NCBI RefSeq assembly: GCF_002443295.1
Contig: NZ_BAOS01000010.1
Span: 124,001-188,000 of the forward strand
DNA length: 64,000 bases
Reading direction: 5' to 3'
Origin: Candidatus Scalindua japonica
GTDB taxonomy: Bacteria; Planctomycetota; Brocadiia; Brocadiales; Scalinduaceae
Of this stretch, positions 42,699-52,500 are shown piece by piece; within the stretch, counting starts at the first letter, position 1; every line of letters starts with the position of its first letter. The translations under genes were made by a program, and so were the position numbers. The notes under the pieces are model-generated. The model saw only the letters and a list, made by a program, of their open reading frames with translations. It did not search any database and was not told the DNA's origin.

Positions 42699-43298
42699 TT
42701 ATGGTGATGCCTCTTCCCAGCTTTCAATTACTACTCCTTTCGATTTCAGGTTTACTTTTGTACTTTCTACAACTCCGTTTGAATATTTTTCCACTCTTGA
42801 TGCAGTCAAGTCGGTGCAAACCACTACTTGAATTTTTCCATCAGAGAGGAATTCTACAAGTTTTTCTGCAGTTACTTTAACGCAATGCTCAAGCAAGAAG
42901 CCCGCAACTACAAACTTACTAATTCCGTTCCTGATGTCATCACCTACTACGTTCCCGAATTCTTTAGAGGAAAAGGCGTTCTCCTCACACTTAGTTGTTC
43001 TCGATCTAAACTTAACATTCGACAATTCACTGATTACTCTACAGTCTTCGTTAGCATCCGGAACACATAGATTGGCGAGAGTGTCATCCATGTTTCCATC
43101 TGTAAATTGACCTGCAAAATATTCAGACCTCACAAGATGTGTTCTAGTCGAAATCGCCGCGGCCTGGGCAATTCTGGGAATTGTATTTCTGATCTCGGCG
43201 AGTTCCCTCTCTCCATACCTCTTTGCAAGAGAACCGCTTAGTCCGCAAAATCCGATCAATGGATCTATAAGAATTAGTGACTGATTATCGGTTACCAT
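42699..43298 (-). CDS. Isochorismatase-like cysteine hydrolase
   Basis: This roughly 199-residue alpha/beta hydrolase has the family triad: Asp in LILIDPLIGFC, Lys in RTTKCEENAFSS and Cys in VVAGFLLEHCV. Such enzymes cleave amides or vinyl ethers (nicotinamidase or isochorismatase type), but the substrate is not evident. I chose the ATG giving MVTDNQSLILID. A TTG 26 codons upstream adds a hydrophobic stretch (LLIIFFSLFY) that would be an odd signal peptide. No strong ribosome site precedes either. Confidence 0.75.
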   Translation of the reverse strand: MVTDNQSLILIDPLIGFCGLSGSLAKRYGERELAEIRNTIPRIAQAAAISTRTHLVRSEYFAGQFTDGNMDDTLANLCVPDANEDCRVISELSNVKFRSRTTKCEENAFSSKEFGNVVGDDIRNGISKFVVAGFLLEHCVKVTAEKLVEFLSDGKIQVVVCTDLTASRVEKYSNGVVESTKVNLKSKGVVIESWEEASP

Positions 43299-43481
43299 AA
43301 CGCTGAGGTGAGGTGTGCCGTATGGCGTATAAAATAATGAAAAAAATATAATAAGCAAAGAATCTAAAAATCGCAAGAGATAAAGACGTAAACTCCACTA
43401 ACTCGTTCGGTCTTTAATAATTACCTGTTTTTATTAGCGTTGTCAATATTTGTCAACAACAAATACTCCGCTTTTATTTAT

Positions 43482-45665
43482 TCACTCTTCAAGATGTGAG
43501 CCCGCTGCTCTCAGGTTTTCAAGTGAGTCTGTATGGGTAGGCAAGATTGAAAGTGCTTTTTGAAAAAATTTTATTGAATCTTCATATTTACCTTTACCGG
43601 CTAATAATACACCAACGTTATTATAAACATCAGGAAAATAGGGGTTCAACGCAACCGCTTTATTAAATAAGGTAATGGCTGCTTCTGTTTTATCCATGGA
43701 TAAATACAATTCGCCTAATCCATTATAACTTCTGAAGTCATTAGGATTTGAAGCAACTGCTTTTTCATATTTGTTCAGAGCGTTATCAAAATCTTCTGTT
43801 TCAACATCAAGTTCCGCCAACAGTCTGAAGAGAGATGAAATTTTCCTAGAATTGTTGCCTTCTTTAATTTTTTCATCCAGGAAATCCCTCATTCTCTTTT
43901 TGTCAACTGAATTTTCCTTCATTAAAGACAATCTTACTGAAGCCTCAAAATTATCAGGAAAAATGTCAAGAATGTATTCAAGATGCTTCCGGGTTTCATG
44001 AACATTTCCATTGATCTCTGCGTTTAAAGCACGGTCAAGTAATATTTCGCTGTATAGTTGATCGTTTCTTCGGTAAAGCGGAAAGTCAAAGCAGATGCCT
44101 TGCGGGTTACCGGCATTTTTATACCTGTGATCAGTAAGCCTGAAAGTTTTCATAAGATTGTATGGAATACCGATTTTATTCTGGAGCCTTTTGATATTCC
44201 AGTTATCTTTTACCTTATAATTGTAGAAAAGCAGCAATTCAGGAGGTTTTTCCCTCAGGGAGTTAAGTAATTCGTCTTCAATTATGATATGATCATGATG
44301 TGCATAAGGCACGAGATAGCTGATATGCGAATTGAAGGCTTCTCGTCCTGCGTAAAGATATATAGAAGGTTGATCTCCCCACACGAACAGTTTTTCCTCT
44401 TCTTTAGAATGCTTGCGAATATATTGACCGATAGTTTCGCCTAATCGAAACAGCTTTCCAAATAAAGGATCAAGATATCCGAAAGAATTAATCTCACCTT
44501 TAGAAAATGACTTAATAATTGTTATTCCAATTCTGGTACACTCAATACCGATGAATGCTATTACCGTCCATCCTAAAACACCACTATTTAAGAGGTACGG
44601 CCATATGTCAAAGGCAGTCTTTGCCGCAAGAATGCTGACAGGCGCCCAACATGGATTGAAATGTGGAGTATAATAGTTTTTCTGAACCTGCTGCATTAAC
44701 AGGAAGATGATAAAGAGTAAAACCATTGATAAACTGAACAGATCGAAATCTTTAAATAGCAGAATAATCTGAGCAGCAGCTAAGAAAAGAATCATATATA
44801 AATCTTTAATTGCGGGCAGCATAAAGTCACTGAAACATGCCCATTGAGTCTTTCTATCCTTATTATGGTGGGCTTTGACATATGTGCCTGTTGTAAGATA
44901 ATCAGATGTTTTTGAGATACGATTAATTAGCGGCTTTAATTTAAGTTTGATGATATAGACATTGAATGCTTCAATTGCGGGGTAAAATGTTCTATGTAAA
45001 TACTGATTTAAATCTCCGCCTTGCCTTTTAACATGGTATATTGGCAGTAGATTAATTCCCATAAACGCTACCATGTAATAAGAAACACCCGCTAAGAAGT
45101 GCGGTGTGAAATAAAAAATTAGCGGTAATAGCATACTGAAGATAAGCGCGGGAGTTTTTATCTGGACAGACCACGCAGACATAATACCAGAGAGAACAAA
45201 ATAAAAACTATTTCCGGTTGTCATGCCATAATATGTAAAAATAATGCAAAGATTTATGGGTAGAATAAAAAAGTGCTCAGCATACGTTAAAACAAATAAT
45301 GTGTTTGGTACAGCGGTTAACATTGCGAAAGATAGCCCGGCAACAAATGACAAGAGAGGGTCATTCCAGAAGCACAGGCTCAGCCAGTAAATAGATACTG
45401 ATGTAAGACTGTACCAGATCGATTTAAATATGTAAAAGAATGTTAATCTCTCAAAGCCGATAATATTGTAAAGCCTTGCCGATATCCATGGTACTCCAAA
45501 ATAACCGTTATTGTCGTATCCCTTGAACATTCTAACCCCTTTTTGCCAGAATACTGATAAATAATACCAGTTACCGTCATCTTCAGATAGGGGCTTTCGT
45601 AACTTAGGGATGTTTAACGTCAACGCAGTGAGAATTAATATCGTTACTGCCAATACATTTGTCAT
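43482..45665 (-). CDS. Polytopic GT-C-like membrane glycosyltransferase with C-terminal TPR repeats
   Basis: This 727-residue protein has about ten hydrophobic helices in the first 400 residues and an acidic motif in the first external loop (LSEDDGNWYY), as in dolichyl-phosphate-mannose or ArnT-type transferases. These move a lipid-linked sugar outside the membrane. The C-terminus (about 560-720) contains tetratricopeptide repeats, for example SYNGLGELYLSMDKTEAAIT and VYNNVGVLLAGKGKYEDSIK, for protein contact. It is the last gene of the glycan cluster. The acceptor is unknown. Confidence 0.75.
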   Translation of the reverse strand: MTNVLAVTILILTALTLNIPKLRKPLSEDDGNWYYLSVFWQKGVRMFKGYDNNGYFGVPWISARLYNIIGFERLTFFYIFKSIWYSLTSVSIYWLSLCFWNDPLLSFVAGLSFAMLTAVPNTLFVLTYAEHFFILPINLCIIFTYYGMTTGNSFYFVLSGIMSAWSVQIKTPALIFSMLLPLIFYFTPHFLAGVSYYMVAFMGINLLPIYHVKRQGGDLNQYLHRTFYPAIEAFNVYIIKLKLKPLINRISKTSDYLTTGTYVKAHHNKDRKTQWACFSDFMLPAIKDLYMILFLAAAQIILLFKDFDLFSLSMVLLFIIFLLMQQVQKNYYTPHFNPCWAPVSILAAKTAFDIWPYLLNSGVLGWTVIAFIGIECTRIGITIIKSFSKGEINSFGYLDPLFGKLFRLGETIGQYIRKHSKEEEKLFVWGDQPSIYLYAGREAFNSHISYLVPYAHHDHIIIEDELLNSLREKPPELLLFYNYKVKDNWNIKRLQNKIGIPYNLMKTFRLTDHRYKNAGNPQGICFDFPLYRRNDQLYSEILLDRALNAEINGNVHETRKHLEYILDIFPDNFEASVRLSLMKENSVDKKRMRDFLDEKIKEGNNSRKISSLFRLLAELDVETEDFDNALNKYEKAVASNPNDFRSYNGLGELYLSMDKTEAAITLFNKAVALNPYFPDVYNNVGVLLAGKGKYEDSIKFFQKALSILPTHTDSLENLRAAGSHLEE

Positions 45666-45756
45666 TTACAAGATACCTCAGTTTGTATTTATTCAGATGT
45701 TTCTGTAACAATGACTAAACATCTCAAATTTTAACAGTATTAAACCTCTAATTATT

Positions 45757-46848
45757 TTAGCCGGGGTGTATTTTGTTTGATTTTTTTTCAACATATTTCC
45801 AGTGAGACGGGTGGAAATATGTTTTATAGTCATCTGGGTCCCAATAGCCTGTTATATAACAACTTGCACATTTATTGTATACTGGTGTATCAGTATTGTA
45901 GGTCCTTCGTAATTCACTATATCTTTTGCCTGACCAGATGTCAGAAAATGAAGAGTGATTAAGATCTCCTAAATCGTAACGACCAATACAACAGGGAGAT
46001 ACTTTACCGCTTGGTTCAATATAGGTAGACTCGAACAGGTAATTGCAATAATTATTTGATTTGTATTTACCAAATATTTTTAGAAAATTAATCGGTGCAG
46101 AAAAATGTATGCCCAGTATTTTTGATAGAAGCAGCGATTTCGCAATAACTATTTTCGTCCTCGTTTTCTCCCAGAATATTGACCAATCCGGATTCATGTG
46201 TTCATGAATAAAACCGAATGCGACGGTTACTCCGTCAATACCTGTTCTTTTTGCCAGCCGTAATAAATCCGGCACTTGTTCCAGATTAGACTTAAACAGA
46301 GCAGCATGGAAATCAATATGTGGTTTTTTATTATTATCTGTTTTTCTCCTGGCTTTTACGATAGTTTCTGCTCCCTTAATAACATTTTCATATCCTGCAC
46401 CAGATCTCAATAATTCAAGTGTTTCCTTTACAGGGCTGTCAATTGATATCTGCATATTCTTTACTGATGAATTGCAGATAACTTCAGCATTTCTTTCGTT
46501 AAGTATCGTACCATTAGTAGATATAAATATAGGGACATTGCGTTTCGTTGCCTCCGACAGGACATGAGCGAAATGACTGGAGAGGAGATTTTCTCCGGCA
46601 GAATCAATTCTCAGCTCCCTCAGGGAATCAAATGTTTCAGTTATCAGTTTATCAATAACATCTTTACTTAAAAAAACACCTTTCGGGTATGATTTTTTAT
46701 CACCCCAGCGACAGATTATACAGTGTATATTGCAGGCACTTGTTAAATTGAGATGCATTCGTTCAGGTTTATCTAATGGAGAGGTAAGTACCTTTCCTGG
46801 TAGGCAAAATGAACTCAGAGAATGTAGTATAGATTTCATTGTAATCAT
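45757..46848 (-). CDS. Radical SAM protein with SPASM-type C-terminus
   Basis: This protein of about 363 residues has the [4Fe-4S]-SAM motif CNIHCIIC (C39, C43, C46) and SAM-binding features such as LRIDSAGENLLSSHF. It has C-terminal cysteines SPCCIGRYDLGDL and YNKCASCYITG that would bind an auxiliary cluster. It should generate a 5'-deoxyadenosyl radical to modify a peptide, lipid or sugar. I used the ATG at 46848, which follows GAGG. A GTG four codons earlier overlaps that site. It lies between a glycosyltransferase-like gene and a methyltransferase. Confidence 0.87.
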   Translation of the reverse strand: MITMKSILHSLSSFCLPGKVLTSPLDKPERMHLNLTSACNIHCIICRWGDKKSYPKGVFLSKDVIDKLITETFDSLRELRIDSAGENLLSSHFAHVLSEATKRNVPIFISTNGTILNERNAEVICNSSVKNMQISIDSPVKETLELLRSGAGYENVIKGAETIVKARRKTDNNKKPHIDFHAALFKSNLEQVPDLLRLAKRTGIDGVTVAFGFIHEHMNPDWSIFWEKTRTKIVIAKSLLLSKILGIHFSAPINFLKIFGKYKSNNYCNYLFESTYIEPSGKVSPCCIGRYDLGDLNHSSFSDIWSGKRYSELRRTYNTDTPVYNKCASCYITGYWDPDDYKTYFHPSHWKYVEKKSNKIHPG

Positions 46849-46918
46849 TGTTTTTAACACCTCATTAAAGGAAATATTAAAATTTTAAAGAAAGCACGGC
46901 AAACAGCTGAATATAATT

Positions 46919-47761
46919 TTATAACTTTTCAATAACCATAAACAGCCCAACCGCATCAACGTCCTTAGAATTGATAAATTTCTGATTTATATCATCAGGT
47001 GCCGTAAACTGATCATCAAATTGTATAGCAAACTTTAATACCCTATGTGGATATTGATTTAAAATATTCCGATAATCACAGACCCTTAATCTGTTTGTGT
47101 AAGAATCATCAGGGTGATTCTGAGTCTCCCACTCCTGATCAGACAGTCTTAAATAATCTAATGGCTTGTCAAAATCATAGTGGTTGCGCAAATCAATTTG
47201 ATGTACCATGATGCCACCAGTTTTCAAAACACGGAACATATTCTTGAAGACAGTATCAACTTTACGTACATGCTCCAGACACGCATTAGAATAAATTAAA
47301 TCGATTTCATTGGCCGCATACCCAGAATCTCCATTCTCGTTGACGAATGATTGAATGGTAGATGTTGATTTAGTAGGATAGAAAGTTGCCTCTATTCGAG
47401 TGTTATACTCCTGTTCGATATGCTTTCTGTAATACTCCATTACATAATCATATCTCAACACAAACCGCTTCCAGTCAAAACTGTCAACAACTCCAGTATT
47501 TTTAGCACCTTCAGCCAGAAAAAGGTAAGCAAGGCCAAACAGGTAGCCAGGTCCCAGTTCAAGCACATTTTTGTCTTTAAAATCATAATTTAAGAAACGA
47601 ATGCTCTCTTTAAGGTTATTGAATGTTCGAAGTTTATGTTCAATTATGTTATGTAGCTTTTTCCTACTCAACCATCGCGGCAGATGGTTATTAATTAAGC
47701 ATTGGCCTTTCAGTTTAATACTTATCGGCAATAATCGCTTCGCTAAATCCAGGACTCTCAT
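46919..47761 (-). CDS. SAM-dependent methyltransferase
   Basis: This 280-residue class I methyltransferase has motif I in KNVLELGPGYLFGLAYLF, an acidic residue after strand 2 (GVVDSFDW) and motif IV-V IDLIYSNACLEHVRKVDT with VLKTGGIMVHQIDL. A basic N-terminus (RWLSRKKLHNIIEHKLR) could touch a membrane. Its place in the cluster suggests methylation of a sugar or lipid intermediate. Confidence 0.85.
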   Translation of the reverse strand: MRVLDLAKRLLPISIKLKGQCLINNHLPRWLSRKKLHNIIEHKLRTFNNLKESIRFLNYDFKDKNVLELGPGYLFGLAYLFLAEGAKNTGVVDSFDWKRFVLRYDYVMEYYRKHIEQEYNTRIEATFYPTKSTSTIQSFVNENGDSGYAANEIDLIYSNACLEHVRKVDTVFKNMFRVLKTGGIMVHQIDLRNHYDFDKPLDYLRLSDQEWETQNHPDDSYTNRLRVCDYRNILNQYPHRVLKFAIQFDDQFTAPDDINQKFINSKDVDAVGLFMVIEKL

Positions 47762-47879
47762 TTTATATCCGTTTACAAGATAATGGTAGATTGGTTTTTT
47801 TTATAATCGGTAACTGATTCATTTATCCTTATATTTATAAACCCATGCTTATACTGCAGATATTGACACCTTTATGCCA

Positions 47880-49643
47880 TTATCGTTTTTCGTTATTGAT
47901 ACTCCTCCAGTCATCAAACATCTGCGTTACGCCATCGTTGGTGTATATATCAGCCTTTTTTATGCTGCCCTTCATTACTAACCGATTCACAAATTGTATA
48001 AAATCATCATTACAGTTGAAAATCTTACTGTTTATGGTTCTTTTTGTATTATTCTCTGTTAAGGATTTCAGCATTTCTTCGGTTGCTGTTTTTTTCCTGC
48101 TACAGTGGGTATCAACCAGACGATACAAAGGGTATATCCCATAGAAATATTTATCCAGTTTATAAAGCATTCCTGAAACTTCATTTACTTTTTTGATATT
48201 CAGAGAGCCGTAAAAGTCAATAATGAATTCGGGAGCAAACTTTTTGATATCTGACAATACGTGCTTCCTCCAGCTGGGTATTGTCGCATCATTCAATAGT
48301 GGATCAGTCATTAATGCACATGCTAATTTCCCGCTCAATGCCGCCATCCGTTGAGCTAAGACGTAAAACTCGTGATTATATCCCCATTGTAATACGTAAT
48401 CATTTTTCGCAGTATTTTGTTTTACATATTCGGCAATGCCTTCTTCTGCAATAAAGTTTAGTGTGTACTTTTGCTTAATAACCTGAGATGTTTTTATGTG
48501 AAATGTAAGCGCATCGTATTTGATATAATATCGAAATATCTGTAACAAAGCTGGTAACAACAGGAGAATAGAAATACCAGCAAAGATGACAAACCCTAAA
48601 CCAGAAAACCCGAGCATCTGTCTGAAACCATATGCCGCAACAATTGAAGCAAAAGGCAGTAGTGAGTAGAAGTGTGACATATAGAATTTATTCTGATACC
48701 AGATACCTGCCAGAGATACAAAAGGCAGTACCGACATAAAGATAATGCTGGTGTTATGGTTGATGACTGAGAAGGTGATACCAACGACAAAATAGTATAT
48801 TCCGCAAAGAAAGCAGGAAAATATGACAAAATACGCTTTCGCGTCAAATTTAAAAATATTACGTTCGGCAGGCATAGATTTCTTGTAACTGATAACGTTC
48901 TTTGGTTTATAATAATTAAAAAAATTATGAAAGGATCTGGTTTTTATGTAATAATAACAATTTGTAATTATTATTATTGAAGCGACACCAAGAAAAACAA
49001 ATAGCAAGTCCCAAGCGTTTAGCCCCCAGCATAGAGAAATACCCAGGATTGCAAATGTTTCCAGAACATAAGACATTTTCAGACAAATTGTAACTAACCC
49101 TATGAGAAAGCCACTTATCAGAAGAAAGAATATACGGTTAAAAAAAAAGTTTTGTGAAAGGTCACCATGTGCAGACAGCAAGATGGCAGTTACGGCAAGG
49201 AGTAGTGGTAATAAAGCATATTGCTCGGCATGTAGTTGGAAAGTGTCCAGAAAAGGGCTGAGTGACATAATCCAGTAAAACGAAGCGGCAATGATTCCTA
49301 TAAGAGGGGAACCGAGCAGACATGCTAAAGCGTATACTGCAAATCCAGTAAGTAAATTATAATGGGCGTAAAAGATTCTAAAACTCTTAATGGACCCTTT
49401 AAGAATAAGTATAATATTGACAAAAGCTCTTAATAAGAATTTTGGACAGAGAACATGATAGTCTCCGCTGTAACGGAGAGGTGCCAAAGAGTCGGCTCTC
49501 CATGGAGACAATTTATAGCCATTATTCATAAAGAAGGGAACATGGATGAAAAAACCACTATCCGGGTGCAGAGGTTGTTCTCTTGTTTTATAATGCAGAA
49601 CAAACGTTACTATTGCTAGTATCGTTAATAATGGAATAATCAC
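47880..49643 (-). CDS. Polytopic membrane protein, GT-C glycosyltransferase-like (paralogue 1)
   Basis: This 587-residue protein has about eleven hydrophobic helices and an early acidic loop LHPDSGFF, matching the position of the catalytic Asp in GT-C transferases. A soluble C-terminal domain of about 180 residues holds LNFIAEEGIAEYVKQNTAKN. The start is GTG. It is closely similar along its whole length to the next gene (for example LAQRMAALSGKLACALMTDP against LAQRRASLRGHLASTLMTDP), so the two arose by tandem duplication. Confidence 0.78.
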   Translation of the reverse strand: MIIPLLTILAIVTFVLHYKTREQPLHPDSGFFIHVPFFMNNGYKLSPWRADSLAPLRYSGDYHVLCPKFLLRAFVNIILILKGSIKSFRIFYAHYNLLTGFAVYALACLLGSPLIGIIAASFYWIMSLSPFLDTFQLHAEQYALLPLLLAVTAILLSAHGDLSQNFFFNRIFFLLISGFLIGLVTICLKMSYVLETFAILGISLCWGLNAWDLLFVFLGVASIIIITNCYYYIKTRSFHNFFNYYKPKNVISYKKSMPAERNIFKFDAKAYFVIFSCFLCGIYYFVVGITFSVINHNTSIIFMSVLPFVSLAGIWYQNKFYMSHFYSLLPFASIVAAYGFRQMLGFSGLGFVIFAGISILLLLPALLQIFRYYIKYDALTFHIKTSQVIKQKYTLNFIAEEGIAEYVKQNTAKNDYVLQWGYNHEFYVLAQRMAALSGKLACALMTDPLLNDATIPSWRKHVLSDIKKFAPEFIIDFYGSLNIKKVNEVSGMLYKLDKYFYGIYPLYRLVDTHCSRKKTATEEMLKSLTENNTKRTINSKIFNCNDDFIQFVNRLVMKGSIKKADIYTNDGVTQMFDDWRSINNEKR

Positions 49644-49692
49644 GATTTAATGAACCTTCCTGTTTTTAGATTAAATTTCTTTTTCCTGATCA

Positions 49693-51450
49693 TTATTGGT
49701 TATTGATACGTCTCCAGTCATCAAACATCTCTGTGATACCACCTTCAGAATAGATATCTGCTTCTTTTAATCTATCCTTCATTACCAGGTTATTTACATA
49801 TTTTATATAAACAGAATTACTGTCAAAAATCTTATTGTTTATGGTTCTCCTGGTATCATTCTCTGTTAAGGATTTCAGGATTTCTGTGGCTGTTGATCTT
49901 TTCCGGCTGGTGTGGGTATCAACCAGACGATAAAGAGGGTATATTCCGTAAACATTTTTCTCCAGTTTGTAGCGATGTCCTGAAACCTTATTTACTGTTT
50001 CTATCCTCAAGGAACCATCAAAATCTACAATGAACGCTGGAGTAAGTTTCTCTATATCCGACAATACATCCTTCTTCCAGTTGATATACATAGCATCATT
50101 CAGTTGTGGGTCAGTCATTAACGTAGAAGCTAAGTGACCCCTCAATGATGCCCTGCGTTGAGCCAGAACATAAAACTCATGATTATATCCCCATTGTAAT
50201 ACAAAATCATCCTTTGCTGAATTACGCTTAACATATTCGGCAATGCCTTCTTCTGCAATAAAGTTCAATGTGTGTTTTTGATTTATAACCTGGGATGTTT
50301 TTATGTGAAAAGTAAGTGCATCATATTTGAGATAATATTGGAATATCTGTAACAAAGCTGGTATCAAAAGCAGAAGAGAAATAACAACAAAGAAGACAAA
50401 TCCTAAACCAGTAAACCCCAGCATTTGTTTCACACCATAAGCAGCAACAATTGAGGAAAAGGGTAGTAGAGAATAGAAGTGTGACATATAGAATTTATTT
50501 TGAAACCAGATACCAGCCATAGATACAAAAGGCAGTATAGATATAATAATAATGCTGGTGTTATGATTTATGACTGAGAGGATGATGCCAGCTAAAAAAC
50601 AGCATATTCCGAAAAGGAAACAGGAAAAAATAATAAAATATGTTTTTACGTTGAATTTAAAGATATTATGCTCAGCTGGCATTGACTTCTTGTAGTAAAG
50701 GAACATTTTAGGAAAGTAGGTATAAACAAACAGATCAATAGATCTGGTTCTTATAAATGTATAAACAAGGATAAAAGAAACAAATAAAGCTATGCCGCAG
50801 ATCATAAACAGTATACCCCAAACACCGAGACCCCTCGATAGAGAAAAGCAGCAGATTATAAAAGCCTCTACAGCATATGTTATTTTCAGGCACATGATAA
50901 CCATTCCCAGCAACAAACCACTGACAAGAAGCAGCATAATACTTTGAACGGTAAAAATATGTGAAGCATTCAATGTGCCAGCCAATATTACCGCAATTAG
51001 TGCCAGAATCATTGGTAAGTACGCATATTGTTCGGCATGCAATTGAAATGAATCGTGGTATGGACTCAGTGACATAATCAGATAAATTGATGCAGCTATT
51101 AAACCCAGCAGCGGAGAACCAATCTGGCTTGCAAGCTTGTATATCGCAATTCCCGTCAGGAGATTATAAAACGCGTAGAAGATTCTAAAACTCTTGCTCT
51201 TCCCTCCAAGAAAAAAGATTATGCCGGCGAAAGAACGAAGTAGAAATTTACTGCCTAATATATTGTAGTCTCCAGTAACAATGGGAGGTGATGAAGATAT
51301 TACCTTTGAAGGCGAAAAAAAATAACCGATTCTTTTGAAGAAAGGGATGTAGAGAAAATATCCGCTGTCAGGGTGGAGAGGGAGCTTTATTGTTCTCAGA
51401 TGTAACGTAAATGCTGAAATTGACACAATTGCCAGTATCATTAAATTCAT
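49693..51450 (-). CDS. Polytopic membrane protein, GT-C glycosyltransferase-like (paralogue 2)
   Basis: This 585-residue protein shares the layout of its downstream neighbour: many hydrophobic helices, the loop LHPDSGYFLYIPFFKR, the conserved HAEQYAYLPMILALI helix, and the soluble tail beginning LNFIAEEGIAEYVKRN. Divergence is concentrated in some TM segments and in the last 100 residues, so donor or acceptor may differ. The gap between the two is 49 bases. Confidence 0.78.
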   Translation of the reverse strand: MNLMILAIVSISAFTLHLRTIKLPLHPDSGYFLYIPFFKRIGYFFSPSKVISSSPPIVTGDYNILGSKFLLRSFAGIIFFLGGKSKSFRIFYAFYNLLTGIAIYKLASQIGSPLLGLIAASIYLIMSLSPYHDSFQLHAEQYAYLPMILALIAVILAGTLNASHIFTVQSIMLLLVSGLLLGMVIMCLKITYAVEAFIICCFSLSRGLGVWGILFMICGIALFVSFILVYTFIRTRSIDLFVYTYFPKMFLYYKKSMPAEHNIFKFNVKTYFIIFSCFLFGICCFLAGIILSVINHNTSIIIISILPFVSMAGIWFQNKFYMSHFYSLLPFSSIVAAYGVKQMLGFTGLGFVFFVVISLLLLIPALLQIFQYYLKYDALTFHIKTSQVINQKHTLNFIAEEGIAEYVKRNSAKDDFVLQWGYNHEFYVLAQRRASLRGHLASTLMTDPQLNDAMYINWKKDVLSDIEKLTPAFIVDFDGSLRIETVNKVSGHRYKLEKNVYGIYPLYRLVDTHTSRKRSTATEILKSLTENDTRRTINNKIFDSNSVYIKYVNNLVMKDRLKEADIYSEGGITEMFDDWRRINNQ

Positions 51451-51507
51451 AGATTGTAAGGCCTTGTAATTAAATATGAAATAAATTTATCTGTCTGATA
51501 AGTTTAA

Positions 51508-52500
51508 TCAGCAGTGATACTTCTCCATGACTTTTTCCGGTTTCTGAACATTACGCATAAAATGACGAAGTGGTGATATATCATGGCCAATCCAATCAAC
51601 AGGATGAAGAAAAATGTTAAAATTTGCAGGTTTTTGAGGAATTTTATTTAAACAGTTTTCAACCGTATCTGGTCCCACAAACATTGATGTTCCCATGAAG
51701 ACAAAATTACCAAAATCAACTGTTGCTGGTATGTAAAATTGTCCAACATAACCCCTGATACGTGAAAAGCCGGCTGATACTACTTTATCGACAAATCCAA
51801 CTGCGTTGTAGGGAAATGCCATGCTTTTCAGTTCCAGACTATGGCGCAGGCGAACTCTTGCTGCACACTCCAGATCTCTATCTACTTCATGTTCCGATAC
51901 TGAGAAATAGTTGATATGGTTCTGTGTGTGCCATCCTATTTCAATATCTGGGTCTGCCATTATTTCATCACAAACGGGTCCCATATAACGATCCTCAAAA
52001 AGATCACCTACTACGAACCAGGTACTTTTGATCCCTGATTCCTTGAATATTGAATGAATCTGCCTGGCACGATCTGCTGATTCTTTCTGAATTAACTGAT
52101 GGTTACCAGTACTGCCTTCAGCTAACGAATAAGCCCCTTCCAAATCAACAGAGACAGTCAATTCTTTTACACAATTATCTACCCCTTGAATTATCTGGTT
52201 GTTCAGAACGAAAGTATTCTGATCAATATGTCTATCGTGTATAGAGCAATTTTCACCTATGTAACAAAAGTGCATGCCAGAAATCGTCAGGTTTTCTATA
52301 AATGCACCACTGTTCATCTGAAACCATGCAGGCTCACTGAGATTTAATTTCCCTTTTACCACTGCACTTTCATGTATAACGCTCCCAAGCGTTCTGGCTA
52401 TATACCCTGGTCGCGGCATTAATCCCATAATGTAAGGATAAGGACGAAAACGGTCAAGGAACAGCTTTGTTGCTACTTTGAACTTTCGCAGATTCTGCAT
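51508..52500 (-). CDS. Polysaccharide deacetylase-like protein
   Basis: This 330-residue protein has a NodB-type fold. The metal/catalytic Asp is in VSVDLEGAYS, His ligands are in EIGWHTQNHINYFS, and STWFVVGDLF and SMAFPYNAVG match later motifs. It should remove acetyl groups from an amino sugar in the glycan. The first 120 residues are an extra domain with MNSGAFIENLTISG-like beta repeats. No signal peptide is visible. It overlaps the next gene upstream by 47 bases, indicating tight coupling. GAAAGG precedes the ATG. Confidence 0.85.
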   Translation of the reverse strand: MQNLRKFKVATKLFLDRFRPYPYIMGLMPRPGYIARTLGSVIHESAVVKGKLNLSEPAWFQMNSGAFIENLTISGMHFCYIGENCSIHDRHIDQNTFVLNNQIIQGVDNCVKELTVSVDLEGAYSLAEGSTGNHQLIQKESADRARQIHSIFKESGIKSTWFVVGDLFEDRYMGPVCDEIMADPDIEIGWHTQNHINYFSVSEHEVDRDLECAARVRLRHSLELKSMAFPYNAVGFVDKVVSAGFSRIRGYVGQFYIPATVDFGNFVFMGTSMFVGPDTVENCLNKIPQKPANFNIFLHPVDWIGHDISPLRHFMRNVQKPEKVMEKYHC

